A stretch of DNA of 42,616 nt, from positions 1 to 42,616 of the forward strand of contig CABQIW010000015.1 in assembly GCA_902464295.1 (NCBI GenBank), written 5' to 3'. The position numbers were made by a program, and so were the translations under genes. Source of the stretch: an uncultured Eggerthella sp. GTDB lineage: Bacteria; Actinomycetota; Coriobacteriia; Coriobacteriales; Eggerthellaceae. The notes below the pieces were generated by a model. The model did no database searches, was not told the DNA's origin, and saw nothing but the letters and a program-made list of their open reading frames with translations. Position 1 is the stretch's first letter. Each line of letters begins with the position of its first letter. Shown here piece after piece: positions 8,012-16,220 of the stretch.

Positions 8012-9507
8012 TAGCTCATCCTTTCGACAGCATCAAGCTTAATGCGCTCGAAGCGTGTGAGAACGCTCGATTGACGAAGCTTCGCAGCAATCTCTTTTGC
8101 TTTGGCAGCATCGCCTGCTTTTACGTAGCAAGCAAGCTCTTCGAAGTGAGTGTTACGTGCTTCGTTGGCGTTGGGTGCGAGAGCGGCAGCTTCTTCAAAA
8201 AGCATTGCCGCAATGGCATAGGCCCCTTGGTCGCGCAATGCAGCAGCGCGAGCGCTGAATTCCGCGAAGTGGTCGGCTGGTGTTTTTTTAGCGGGTGCGG
8301 GTGCGGGTTTTGCTGCCGGTTTCGGTTTAGGCTCAGGTGCTGGTGCTGGCTGAGGAGCAGGTGTTGGCTCGGGTTTAGGCGCTGGTTCGGTCGAGGCTTC
8401 CGTGCTCGTGGGCGGTTCCTCTTTCGATGAGCTGACCGGCGCGCCAACATTCAGTTCGCGCTCCTTCTCAGCATTCATAGCAGGGCTTGCTTGCGAGGCA
8501 AAAGGACGAATGAGTTCCTCTGCTTCAGCGATAGCCTCTTTTGCTGTGCGATCGACGAGGATTTCGATCTCGGCAGCTTCGTGCAGTTGGTCTTCGCTTG
8601 GAGAAGTGGTAGCAGGAGCAGCCTCAACAGCAGGCCCGGTTGTTTTCTCCGTCGTCTCTTCGATAGAGCTTTTGGTCACGTGCTCCTTGTCCGCGAGAGG
8701 CTTGGCCGCAGCTTCTTGAGAAGCGGGCTTGGCCGCTTGCTTTGCGGACTCAGTGGTTTTAGCTTTTTGAGACTTAGGTGATTTCATGGGCTCAACAGGC
8801 TTCGTCGATGCAGATGAATCGACGGGTGTGGCTTCCCTTGCTGCTTTCTGTGTAGATGGAGCTTCGGTCTTTGCAGCTGGTTGTGTAGGCTTCGATGCGT
8901 CTTTTGCGGGAGCCTTCGGCGCTTCTGCAGAAGGCTTTGCAGTTGCCTTTGGAGTTTCTGAGGTAGCTGGTTTAGCTGGCGCAACAGCAACAGCAGCAGT
9001 AGCAGGCGCCTTTGCTTTAGTGGCAGGAGAAGAAGGAATATCTGTTTTCGCTGTTGAAGAAGGAACTGATGAAGCAGGCGCAGTCTGCTGAGAAGCGCTT
9101 TGGGCAGGGGTAGCCGTCTTGGATGGTGCTGTGGCGCTTGATGCAGAAGCTGTTCCAGGGCTGACTGCGCTGGTGGTCTTTGCGCTTTCAGCGGTGATGT
9201 CTTTCTTAGGGATCTCGAACGAACGTTTCGAAGGAGCTTTGGCGCGTTCTTTGCCTCCACTGCGCAGGACCATCATATAAACGCAGATGGGAATGATGAT
9301 GCAAGCCACCGTGAAGAAGGGAACGATCCATTCAGCGGGGAAGAAGGCAACGAAGATGAAGAACCAAAGAGCAAGAACAGCGAGGGTGCCGAAGGCGAAA
9401 TATACAGCGCGACGTTGAGGGCCTGGTGCGCTCAATCGCTTGCCGGCGATGATACCAACGATTATGACTGCCACGATCAGCGCGACGCTGATCCACATGT
9501 TCTGCAT
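8011..9507 (-). CDS. Membrane protein with long Ala/Pro/Lys linker and TPR-like C-terminus
   Basis: The protein has 498 residues. Three hydrophobic segments lie in the first 85 residues (about 4-24, 35-57 and 62-82). They are followed by roughly 320 residues of low-complexity Ala, Pro, Lys, Ser, Thr and Glu (many PAPAPEPKPKPA-like blocks), then a helical C-terminal domain (about 410-498) with TPR-like spacing: FAEFSARAAALRDQGAYAIAAMLFEEAAALAPNA and ACYVKAGDAAKAKEIAAKL-type helices. I place the helical domain in the cytoplasm or as a tethered adaptor; topology is uncertain. The ATG has AAAGGG upstream. The downstream VanW gene starts on its stop codon, so the two products are probably made together and may work together in the envelope. 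Confidence 0.75.
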   Translation of the reverse strand: MQNMWISVALIVAVIIVGIIAGKRLSAPGPQRRAVYFAFGTLAVLALWFFIFVAFFPAEWIVPFFTVACIIIPICVYMMVLRSGGKERAKAPSKRSFEIPKKDITAESAKTTSAVSPGTASASSATAPSKTATPAQSASQQTAPASSVPSSTAKTDIPSSPATKAKAPATAAVAVAPAKPATSETPKATAKPSAEAPKAPAKDASKPTQPAAKTEAPSTQKAAREATPVDSSASTKPVEPMKSPKSQKAKTTESAKQAAKPASQEAAAKPLADKEHVTKSSIEETTEKTTGPAVEAAPATTSPSEDQLHEAAEIEILVDRTAKEAIAEAEELIRPFASQASPAMNAEKERELNVGAPVSSSKEEPPTSTEASTEPAPKPEPTPAPQPAPAPEPKPKPAAKPAPAPAKKTPADHFAEFSARAAALRDQGAYAIAAMLFEEAAALAPNANEARNTHFEELACYVKAGDAAKAKEIAAKLRQSSVLTRFERIKLDAVERMS

Positions 9508-9600
9508 GCTACCCTTTACTAGTGCTGTTCAAAGTGACACGTGAAACGCACCCATTTTCCTAACGCTACGTTGGTAAATGAGCCCATCTTTATATCTAAG

Positions 9601-9626
9601 AAAGTATAACATCTTTCATATACTTT
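9601..9626. promoter_or_regulatory. Inverted repeat in the divergent region upstream of mtnA
   Basis: The arms AAAGTATA (9601-9608) and TATACTTT (9619-9626) form a perfect 8-bp inverted repeat with a 10-nt spacer, in an AT-rich stretch between the divergent genes starting at 9507 and 9665. It could be an operator or promoter core; no function can be assigned. Confidence 0.35.
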
Positions 9627-9664
9627 ATTCAGGGGTTTATCAGAAGGTTTGGTAGAAGAGAAAA

Positions 9665-10780
9665 ATGGTGATGCAAGTGAACATCGATATCAACAATATT
9701 CCGCGAACGATCGATCTAGTGCGCGATGATTCCAACACGTCAGTAATTCCTGATGGCTATCCGGTGCTTCGTATTATCGATCAGACACAGTTGCCCTATG
9801 CGGAAGAATATCTTCATCTGACTGATTGGCGCGAGGCGATCGAGGCGATCAAGCAGCTGAAGGTTCGTGGCGCGCCTGCGATCGGGATCGCGGGTGCAGC
9901 TTCGGTGGCGCTTTGTGCTGCGGAGTTTTGCGCGACCAACGAAGGGATTGCGTGTGATGAGATGAACGATCCAGCTGACTATTTGGAGTTCATGCGACAG
10001 TCCGCCGAGCATATCGCTCATGCGCGTCCTACCGCGGTGAATTTGATGCACATGGTGGACGCGGCAATGGAGATCGTTGAGGAAGAGGCTGTTTCGGGGT
10101 CTTCACCTGTTGTTATTGCAGACAAGCTCTACGAATTCACCAAGCAGCTCATTGTTGAAGACGAGAATGCGAACAGGAAGATGGGCGAGCTTGGTGCCGC
10201 GTTGCTCGAGGAAAGATCGAGTGTGCTCACCCATTGTAATGCAGGCAGTTTGGCAACGGCGTTCTTCGGAACCGCGCTTGGCGTGATCTACGAGGCAGCA
10301 CTGCAGGGCAAGATCGAGATGGTCTACGCAGACGAAACGCGTCCACTGCGTCAGGGTGCGCGCCTGACTGCATTCGAACTTGCAAAAGCGCAGGTGCCTG
10401 TTACGCTGATCTGCGATGATATGGCTGCAACCACTATGGCTCAAGGGCGCGTTGATGCGGTGTTCGTAGGCGCCGATCGTATTGCGGCGAATGGGGATAC
10501 GGCCAACAAGGTCGGAACGCTAGGAGTTGCGATCGCTGCTGCTCGTTATGGGATTCCGTTCTACGTGGTAGCGCCCACTTCAACGATCGATGTGAGCGCG
10601 CAAAATGGTGAGGATATTCCCATCGAAGAGCGTGCTGCTTCGGAAGTGCTCGATCCGCCTATTCCAGGTGTGAAGGTTTACAATCCTGCGTTCGATGTAA
10701 CGCCTGCGGACTTGATCACGGCTATCGTTACTGAAGAAGGTGTGGTTGCGCCAGAAGACATCATCTCTGTTGTTATGTAG
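9665..10780 (+). CDS. mtnA: S-methyl-5-thioribose-1-phosphate isomerase
   Basis: This 371-residue enzyme of the eIF2B-alpha/MtnA family converts an aldose 1-phosphate (methylthioribose-1-P) to the ketose, a step of methionine salvage. Visible hallmarks are KVRGAPAIGIAGA (67-79), the catalytic-Cys motif LTHCNAGSLA (Cys191), DETRPLRQGARLTAFEL (about 223-239), the catalytic-Asp motif GADRIAANGDTANKVGT (Asp271) and EVLDPPIPGVKVYNPAFDVTP near the end. No other methionine-salvage gene is adjacent, so it could also serve 5-deoxyribose-1-P disposal, as some family members do. A purine-rich GAAGAGAAAA run precedes the ATG. A second in-frame ATG at 9671 is possible. A strong bidirectional terminator follows. 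Confidence 0.93.
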   Translation: MVMQVNIDINNIPRTIDLVRDDSNTSVIPDGYPVLRIIDQTQLPYAEEYLHLTDWREAIEAIKQLKVRGAPAIGIAGAASVALCAAEFCATNEGIACDEMNDPADYLEFMRQSAEHIAHARPTAVNLMHMVDAAMEIVEEEAVSGSSPVVIADKLYEFTKQLIVEDENANRKMGELGAALLEERSSVLTHCNAGSLATAFFGTALGVIYEAALQGKIEMVYADETRPLRQGARLTAFELAKAQVPVTLICDDMAATTMAQGRVDAVFVGADRIAANGDTANKVGTLGVAIAAARYGIPFYVVAPTSTIDVSAQNGEDIPIEERAASEVLDPPIPGVKVYNPAFDVTPADLITAIVTEEGVVAPEDIISVVM

Positions 10781-10804
10781 GCGGCCTGTGGCCTTATCGA
10801 AGAA

Positions 10805-10845
10805 AAGAGGGAAAGAAATCGGATGATTCTTTCCCTCTTGGTTTT
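10805..10845. terminator. Bidirectional terminator between mtnA and the DUF362 gene
   Basis: A perfect 13-bp stem (10805-10817 with 10827-10839, AAGAGGGAAAGAA and its complement) with a 9-nt loop is followed on the plus strand by GGTTTTT. On the minus strand it is followed by TTTTC. It can end both convergent genes. Confidence 0.9.
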
Positions 10846-10872
10846 TCTAGTGGATGGTATGTTGCTCTGGTT

Positions 10873-11760
10873 TTAGACCTCGACCAATTCGTAATCGGCA
10901 CTGCCATAGCCCAGACGCACTGCATCGTCGATGATCTTCTGACCATTGCGTGAGGTGATGCGCTCAAGCAAGGTGTCGCGGCCAGGATCATCGGAATTGC
11001 GCACGGCATCGAGGCAGGCAGCATCGATAGCCACGGGGTCGAGCGAGGCGAAGATGCCGATGTCCTTCATGCAGGGATCTTCTGCTACTGCGCAGCAGTC
11101 GCAATCGACCGAAAGGTTGCAAGCGATGTTCACGAACGCAATGTTGCTGCCGAAGTGGTTGACCACGGTTTCGGCTGCTTCGGCCATCGCTTCGATGAAA
11201 TCATCCTGTTCGGCGTGCTTGTCCCAGAATTCGCCCTGGTTGAGGGTTGTACCACCAGAGTGGATGTTCACCTTGCCCTGATTAGAAGCACAGCCGATCG
11301 AAAGCTGTTTGAGCGCACCGCCAAAGCCGCCCATCGGATGCCCTTTGAAGTGAGAGAGCACGAGCATCGAAGCGTAGTTCGCCAGGTGGCCGCCCACGCG
11401 GTTGTCTTTCAGCACGCGGCCATTCTCGATCGGGAAGATGATGTCTGAGCTGGGGCCATCTGCGTCCATGATGTCAACATCGAAATACTTGGTCCAGCCA
11501 TGTGCGGCCATGAGCTTCTCGTGCTTTTCGGTGGTATCGCGTGCGCCATCGTAGGCGGTGTTGCACTCGACGACCGTGCCGTCCACTTCTTCGATCATAG
11601 GGTGCATGAATTCAGGATGGAGGAAGTTCTGGTTGCCCTCTTCGCCGGAATGAACCTTGACCGCAACCTTGCCTGGCAGCTTCACGCCAAGATGTTCATA
11701 GAGCTTCACGACGTTTTCTGGGGTGATTTCCTTGGTGAAATAAACTTTGGATTTGCTCAT
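10873..11760 (-). CDS. DUF362 domain-containing protein
   Basis: This protein of about 295 residues belongs to the DUF362 family, often annotated as an iron-sulfur-cluster-associated protein. Visible features are VAVKVHSGEEGNQNFLHPEF near 34, DGTVVECNTAYDGARDTT near 63, LSHFKGHPMGGFGGALKQLSIGC near 138, CNLSVDCDCCAVAEDPCMKDIGIFASLDPVAIDAACLD near 215 (a Cys-rich CDCC...PC segment) and a C-terminal GYGSADYELVEV. The Cys cluster may bind a metal, but no classical 4Fe-4S ferredoxin motif (CxxCxxCxxxC) is present. AAAGGAG sits 8 nt before ATG 11760; the GTG at 11769 upstream is less well placed. It is divergent from the VOC gene and convergent with mtnA. Confidence 0.88.
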   Translation of the reverse strand: MSKSKVYFTKEITPENVVKLYEHLGVKLPGKVAVKVHSGEEGNQNFLHPEFMHPMIEEVDGTVVECNTAYDGARDTTEKHEKLMAAHGWTKYFDVDIMDADGPSSDIIFPIENGRVLKDNRVGGHLANYASMLVLSHFKGHPMGGFGGALKQLSIGCASNQGKVNIHSGGTTLNQGEFWDKHAEQDDFIEAMAEAAETVVNHFGSNIAFVNIACNLSVDCDCCAVAEDPCMKDIGIFASLDPVAIDAACLDAVRNSDDPGRDTLLERITSRNGQKIIDDAVRLGYGSADYELVEV

Positions 11761-11900
11761 AGAGAACACTCCTTTCGCGGGTAGGAGCTTAGCTTACCAT
11801 AAGCGACAAGGTGTTCACTAAAACGTAACCATAATCACAAAACCGTAAAAAAGTATCTCAGAAACATATCGGGCATTTCGTAATAAGACCGCAAGAGAAG

Positions 11901-11929
11901 TTGGACAATCAGCTAAGATTGTCTAGGTA
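11901..11929 (+). promoter_or_regulatory. Candidate promoter with embedded operator upstream of the VOC/SDR operon
   Basis: A perfect inverted repeat GACAATC-N6-GATTGTC (11904-11923) lies about 55 bp before the VOC start. It overlaps a possible TTGGAC (11901-11906), 17-bp spacer, TAGGTA promoter. The position suits repression, perhaps by the TetR protein encoded just beyond the operon. The promoter match is weak; the inverted repeat is exact. Confidence 0.4.
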
Positions 11930-11977
11930 GTGTTACGCTCCCAAGAGAGTTTCTAACAACTGAAGCAGGAAGGCATC

Positions 11978-12454
11978 ATGAAAGTTCAAGATCTTACGCT
12001 TACTGATGAATTGAGGGACATCGTTCAGATCGGCATCATCACCGATGATATCGAGCGCACGAAGAAGGGCATGCTCGAAGTGTTCGGCTTAGAGCCTGAC
12101 GCGGGCGGTCATTCGGTGTACAAGAAATCGGTGTATCGCGATGGCAAGATCATCGATGCAGAAGTTGTTTCTGCGTTCTATAACTTCTTCAATATCCAGC
12201 TTGAGTTCTTGCAGCCGACGGGCGAGGACGACACGATCTGGAGCGATTATCTGAAGATGGGGCAAAACGGGCTGCACCATATCCGCTTCGATGTGACCGA
12301 TAACGATGTGGTCACGAAGCTCATGGCGGAAAAGGGAATCGCTGTTTGGATGGAGGGCACCTCGCTCATCGATCCAACCGCGCGTTTCACCTACTACGAT
12401 TCGCTCGATAAGCTGGGCTTTATCGTTGAAGCAGTCACGCGTTCGAAGAATTAG
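11978..12454 (+). CDS. VOC family protein (glyoxalase/epimerase/racemase-like)
   Basis: This 158-residue single-domain vicinal-oxygen-chelate protein has two beta-alpha-beta-beta-beta modules. The likely metal ligands, by comparison with methylmalonyl-CoA epimerase, are Gln17 (IVQIGIITDD), Glu76 (IQLEFLQP), His100 or His101 (GLHHIRFDV) and Glu141 (GFIVEAVT). Members epimerise or isomerise alpha-carbonyl compounds or open rings. The start has AGGAAGG at good spacing. The SDR gene begins 11 bp after its stop, so they form an operon. The nearest functional precedent for a VOC-plus-SDR pair in this class of bacteria is dihydrodaidzein racemase with dihydrodaidzein reductase of equol formation, but a methylmalonyl-type epimerase or other racemase is equally allowed by sequence. 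Confidence 0.88.
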   Translation: MKVQDLTLTDELRDIVQIGIITDDIERTKKGMLEVFGLEPDAGGHSVYKKSVYRDGKIIDAEVVSAFYNFFNIQLEFLQPTGEDDTIWSDYLKMGQNGLHHIRFDVTDNDVVTKLMAEKGIAVWMEGTSLIDPTARFTYYDSLDKLGFIVEAVTRSKN

Positions 12455-12465
12455 GGGTTACTACG

Positions 12466-13272
12466 ATGGAAAGATCATCTAAACAGGTTGTTCTGATCAC
12501 AGGCGGCGCGATGGGCCAAGGGCGTACGCATGCGGTTGCGTTCGCAAAGGCGGGGTTCGATGTGGTCTTGCTCGACATGCTCGATCCCGCACACGAGACG
12601 TTTAAGGAAACGATCGATATGGTGCGCGAAGCTGGGGGCGAAGTCCTGCCCATCAAGGCGAACATCTGCTCTACGCCTGAGGTCGAAGCGGCGTTCGCTC
12701 AGGCATGGGACGCGTTTGGTCGCTTGGATGTGGTGGTGGCCAACGCGGGCATCATCAATTTCGGTTACGCCTGGGAATTGAGCGATGAGCAGGTTGAGCG
12801 TGCGCTCGCGGTGAACCTCGAGGGAACGTGGCGCACGGATAAATACGCTGCGATCTACATGCGCAAACAAGGCTACGGACGCATCATCAACATCTCTTCT
12901 GTGTCGGGTCTTAAGGGAACTGCGCAGTTGGCAACGTATTGCATGACCAAATTCGGCATCATCGGGCTTACCAAAACGCTTGCGCTCGAACTCCAAAGTG
13001 AAGGTCTGCCGATCTACTGTAACGTTGTGTGCCCCACGAAGGTGCGCACGCCCATGTGCGAAACGGAGAGCTACGTTGACTTCGTGAACTCAACGATGGG
13101 CAAGAGCTTTACCAGCTGGCAGGAGATGTTCGAAGACGAGAAGAACCCTGGCGGACTGAAATTCCTCAATCCTGAAGACGTGACGGATATGGTGCTTTGG
13201 CTTGCGGAATCAGAAGCTGCCACGAAATTCAATGGTCGCGAGATCGTGGTCGATCGTGGAGCGATGTTGTAG
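12466..13272 (+). CDS. SDR family NAD(P)-dependent oxidoreductase
   Basis: This 268-residue classical short-chain dehydrogenase has the cofactor-binding loop TGGAMGQG (12-19), NAG at 93-95 (VVANAGII), Asn117, Ser144/145 (INISSVSG) and the catalytic Tyr158-x3-Lys162 (YCMTKFG). Acidic Asp37 at the end of beta-2 (VVLLDML) suggests NAD(H) preference. The GGAMGQGRTHAVAFAKAGFDVV stretch, split as usual around the Gly loop, resembles carveol-dehydrogenase or mycofactocin-coupled-type SDRs and some hydroxysteroid or flavonoid reductases. Substrate unknown. AGGGG precedes the ATG. It is cotranscribed with the VOC gene upstream and converges on a TetR gene over a shared terminator. Confidence 0.9.
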   Translation: MERSSKQVVLITGGAMGQGRTHAVAFAKAGFDVVLLDMLDPAHETFKETIDMVREAGGEVLPIKANICSTPEVEAAFAQAWDAFGRLDVVVANAGIINFGYAWELSDEQVERALAVNLEGTWRTDKYAAIYMRKQGYGRIINISSVSGLKGTAQLATYCMTKFGIIGLTKTLALELQSEGLPIYCNVVCPTKVRTPMCETESYVDFVNSTMGKSFTSWQEMFEDEKNPGGLKFLNPEDVTDMVLWLAESEAATKFNGREIVVDRGAML

Positions 13273-13296
13273 GCTTTGCGACCGGTAGGTAATGCG

Positions 13297-13340
13297 AGGT
13301 CGTTCTTTTTTGCGTCAGGCAGAAGGAACGACCTTTTTTA
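13297..13340. terminator. Bidirectional terminator between SDR and TetR genes
   Basis: The stem AGGTCGTTC (13297-13305) pairs with GAACGACCT (13326-13334) and is followed by TTTTTT on the plus strand. The T-run overlaps the TetR stop codon. The loop also starts with a T-run, so leftward transcripts end in a comparable structure. Confidence 0.8.
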
Positions 13341-13976
13341 TTGCGAAAGACGATCGAGGCACATCTCGACAAAGCTAGTATAAGCATCCTCGAAATTGCC
13401 CTCTATGGGCGGCAAGCCAGCAAGACGCATAGCTTCAGCCACCTGTTCGGCGCAATTGAAGTGATTGAACAGTGCAGCCGCTTGATAGATGAGGCATAAA
13501 GAGAGGTCAGAGGCTTCGTTTGCGCTGCATGAGAGATGCTTTCGCAGCAATATGCGAATCGATTCGTTCATGAGTGCGAAGTTCTTCTTGAATTCAACGA
13601 GACGATCGAGCGACGTGTTTGTTTCGATGATCGGGATCAAGATACTTTGATAGCGCAAGAATTCTGGATGGCGCGCAACGGCACATGCCCACTCATGCGC
13701 AAATTCAGCATTTGTGAGCTTCTTGCCTGCAAGCGAAGCCATAAGATCATCGACCAAAGCACGATTAGCGCGACTGTGGAGCGCAAGGAATATCTCTTCT
13801 TGGGTTGCGGCATATTTGTAGAGATTAGAGCGTGACCAGCCCAGCTCTTTTGCGATGAGTCCCATGTTGATCTCGTGATAGGGAAGCTGTGCGAACAGTG
13901 TTTCGGTTGCATCCATGATCGCGCTCATGCGTTCAGCTTTTTGTTGCGGCGAGCGTGCGCGTTGATAGTCGGCCAC
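13338..13976 (-). CDS. TetR family transcriptional regulator
   Basis: This protein of about 212 residues has an N-terminal TetR helix-turn-helix: QQKAERMSAIMDATETLFAQ, then INMGLIAKELGWSRSNLYKYAATQEEIFLAL with the usual recognition-helix and Y-K-Y pattern. The ligand-binding domain follows from about residue 60 and has no marked features. The longest frame starts at ATG 13994, but a near-perfect AAGGAGG (13988-13982) lies inside it, 5 nt before GTG 13976. The GTG is therefore the real start. Its position at the end of the VOC/SDR operon and the inverted repeat upstream of that operon suggest it controls those two genes; this is inference. Confidence 0.88.
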   Translation of the reverse strand: MADYQRARSPQQKAERMSAIMDATETLFAQLPYHEINMGLIAKELGWSRSNLYKYAATQEEIFLALHSRANRALVDDLMASLAGKKLTNAEFAHEWACAVARHPEFLRYQSILIPIIETNTSLDRLVEFKKNFALMNESIRILLRKHLSCSANEASDLSLCLIYQAAALFNHFNCAEQVAEAMRLAGLPPIEGNFEDAYTSFVEMCLDRLSQ

Positions 13977-13981
13977 GTAAA

Positions 13982-13988
13982 CCTCCTT
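13982..13988 (-). promoter_or_regulatory. Ribosome binding site that fixes the TetR start
   Basis: AAGGAGG with a 5-nt spacer to GTG 13976-13974. It lies inside the longer ATG-initiated frame and argues against that start. Confidence 0.85.
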
Positions 13989-14045
13989 GTTCATGTTCGC
14001 TATTCTATCAAAAGGCTTGCTGTGCTGGTGCAGTGGGTCGGGCGG

Positions 14046-16151
14046 TTAGTCTTTGAGATCCTCTTCCAGATAGCGCATGGTTTCAAGGTCGTGCGTCTTC
14101 TCTTTGAGACGTTCGTTGGTGGCATCGATATGCTTGATGCGCGCGGTGGTATCAGGCGATGCGTTATCAAGATCATGCTGAGGCTCGTCGGAGAGCAGAT
14201 CGTCATGCACGCGCCGCGGATCGAGCAGCATCACGGCGTGGGCGGCATCCATCGCGAACTTGTAATTGAGCTGCAGGACGCGCTGAACGTCCTGTTTCAG
14301 CTGCTTGATCTGTGCAAGTGATTCGCGCCGCGAGGGGCGTTCTTCCCATTTGATCTCCTTCAGGCTAAGGCTGTTCGCCAGGTTTTCCATGAACGCCGAA
14401 TTCATGTGCAGGTAGTAGAGCAGCTGCACCGCGCGCCACAGGTTAACGTGGCCGCGTTTGATGCCGAGATCGATCTGCGCGAGCAGGCGGCCATCGATAC
14501 GCTCTAGCTCGATGATCTTCGTGCGGATGGTAGTGGTTCGTTGCGTGCGCATGAACAGGAAGATCACCATCACCACGCAAGTTGCTGCGATGATCACAAA
14601 GCCGAGACGGATAACGAGCGTCATGCCAAGCGATGCATCGGCGGAATAGAGTGCGGTGAGCGCCATCTGCGTTCCTGCGGTGATGGAGACCGTTTGGCTG
14701 ATATTCATGAGGATGACCAGGTAACACAGCGTGATGACCGTTGGCATGAGGAAGGGGCTTGGGATGAAATGCACGAAGAGCGCGAAGATCGCGATGCCCA
14801 CGAGCGTGCCGATGGTGCTGTTCTTCGTTGAGCGTAGCGTTTCATCGTTGTAAGTGTTCAAGATCGTGAAGGCAACGATCGGTATCCAGATGCCGAAATC
14901 GAGCCCGATCAGGTGCGTGAGCGCAATGTCGGCCAGTACGGCGATCGTTACGATGGTGGCGAGCTGAAGGGAGAAGCGCGTTTGAGTGTTCTTGAGGCTG
15001 ATGTTTTCACGCAAGAAGTGGTAGCGATAGCGAATGCTCTTGAGGAACGGGGTAGATTCGTCGCGCGAGAGGCGGGTGTCGCGCAAGGTGCGCACGAGTG
15101 CTTCAAGGATCGCATTCCATGATTCGTGGTAGCACGTAGTGTCGAAGCCACGACGCTCAAGGAATGCTTCGAGCTCTCTCACTATCTCGGAGATGCGCGT
15201 GATCTTCTTGGTGGCGACCGCTTCGAAAACGGCGGCCAGATCGGCGAAGTATTCTCGGTTCTTCGGCGTGATGCCCTGCGCGTTCTTGGAAGTGGCATGG
15301 ATCAGGTCCGAGATTTGCTCGCAGCAAAGGAGCAGTGCGAAGGTGTAGCATTGTCGGCCCGAAAGTATGCCGCCTTGGCGCATGACCGTGGCGTATTCGG
15401 TTTGCGCATAGTCTTGGGCGAGGGTGAATGTTCTTTCGGGTTCGACTTGTGCTTCGAGGGTTGAGGCAGAAGGCTGCGGCTCTTTTGCTGCGCTTGTGAT
15501 AGGCGATGATGGCGAAGCGCCCGCAAGTGAAGGGTCTGTGTTGTTCGTTGGTTCGGTTTCGGGTGCTTGTGCGAGGAGGCGAAGCTGAGCGGCTACATCG
15601 CCGAAGGCTTCGCGCATGAAGGCGCGATCGCGGGCAAATTCGTCGAGCTTGCCGGTCTTGCGTAGCGTAAAACGCATCAGGTAGATGAAGGCGGTGGTGA
15701 GTGCGATCGAAAGGCCAAGCGCCGCAAGACGTGGCAGGATCTCACCAGGGGTAATGGGGTAGATTAGCAGGAACAGATAGCCGAGCCCGAGCCAGTAGAA
15801 ATTGCGGGGAAGATAGTCGTCGGACTGGGTGAGCGTTATGAAGAACAGGTAGCAGAAGCTCATGACCACGAAGAGCACATCGTTGAGTCCTGCGATGCTC
15901 GCGCAGACGCCCATGAGCACGAACCAGCAAAGGCGCCGCAGATAGTTCGCGAACGAAAGCCCTGGGTCTTGGATGATGGCGCGCGAAAAGAAGAGGAACA
16001 CTATGCCGAGCAGGGCATCGGCTACGCCAAAAAGGTAATAGATGGTGAAGAAGAGCAGAACGAAAAACACCAGATAAGGAAGGGCATCAAGAAATTTCTC
16101 CCTTAAGCTGGCAAAGCTGAATCGCGCTTGTTGTTCAGTCTGTTCTCTCAT
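14046..16151 (-). CDS. FUSC family membrane protein
   Basis: This 701-residue protein has the two-half layout of FUSC/aromatic-acid-exporter proteins. A first membrane block (about 22-170, six segments) is followed by a cytoplasmic region (about 170-410) with an acidic Pro/Ser-rich stretch near 205-245. A second membrane block (about 412-545) contains the FUSC core (FGIWIPIVAFTILNTYNDETLRSTKNS in pieces, then GTLVGIAIFALF and SQTVSITAGTQMALTALYS). A charged helical tail closes the protein. Family members are linked to efflux of aromatic acids such as fusaric or p-hydroxybenzoic acid. No partner membrane-fusion protein is adjacent. No clear ribosome site precedes the ATG; an inverted repeat occupies that place. 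Confidence 0.85.
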   Translation of the reverse strand: MREQTEQQARFSFASLREKFLDALPYLVFFVLLFFTIYYLFGVADALLGIVFLFFSRAIIQDPGLSFANYLRRLCWFVLMGVCASIAGLNDVLFVVMSFCYLFFITLTQSDDYLPRNFYWLGLGYLFLLIYPITPGEILPRLAALGLSIALTTAFIYLMRFTLRKTGKLDEFARDRAFMREAFGDVAAQLRLLAQAPETEPTNNTDPSLAGASPSSPITSAAKEPQPSASTLEAQVEPERTFTLAQDYAQTEYATVMRQGGILSGRQCYTFALLLCCEQISDLIHATSKNAQGITPKNREYFADLAAVFEAVATKKITRISEIVRELEAFLERRGFDTTCYHESWNAILEALVRTLRDTRLSRDESTPFLKSIRYRYHFLRENISLKNTQTRFSLQLATIVTIAVLADIALTHLIGLDFGIWIPIVAFTILNTYNDETLRSTKNSTIGTLVGIAIFALFVHFIPSPFLMPTVITLCYLVILMNISQTVSITAGTQMALTALYSADASLGMTLVIRLGFVIIAATCVVMVIFLFMRTQRTTTIRTKIIELERIDGRLLAQIDLGIKRGHVNLWRAVQLLYYLHMNSAFMENLANSLSLKEIKWEERPSRRESLAQIKQLKQDVQRVLQLNYKFAMDAAHAVMLLDPRRVHDDLLSDEPQHDLDNASPDTTARIKHIDATNERLKEKTHDLETMRYLEEDLKD

Positions 16152-16153
16152 GG

Positions 16154-16175
16154 GATTCGATTATCGCATCGAATC
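16154..16175. promoter_or_regulatory. Perfect inverted repeat directly upstream of the FUSC start
   Basis: GATTCGAT (16154-16161) and ATCGAATC (16168-16175) with a 6-nt loop end two bases before the ATG at 16151. It sits where a ribosome site would be, so it could be an operator or an mRNA hairpin that limits translation. No Shine-Dalgarno sequence is apparent. Confidence 0.45.
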
Positions 16176-16220
16176 GCATACTGTTGCCTTACCGCAATAA
16201 AAACTACGTTTTGAGGCATA

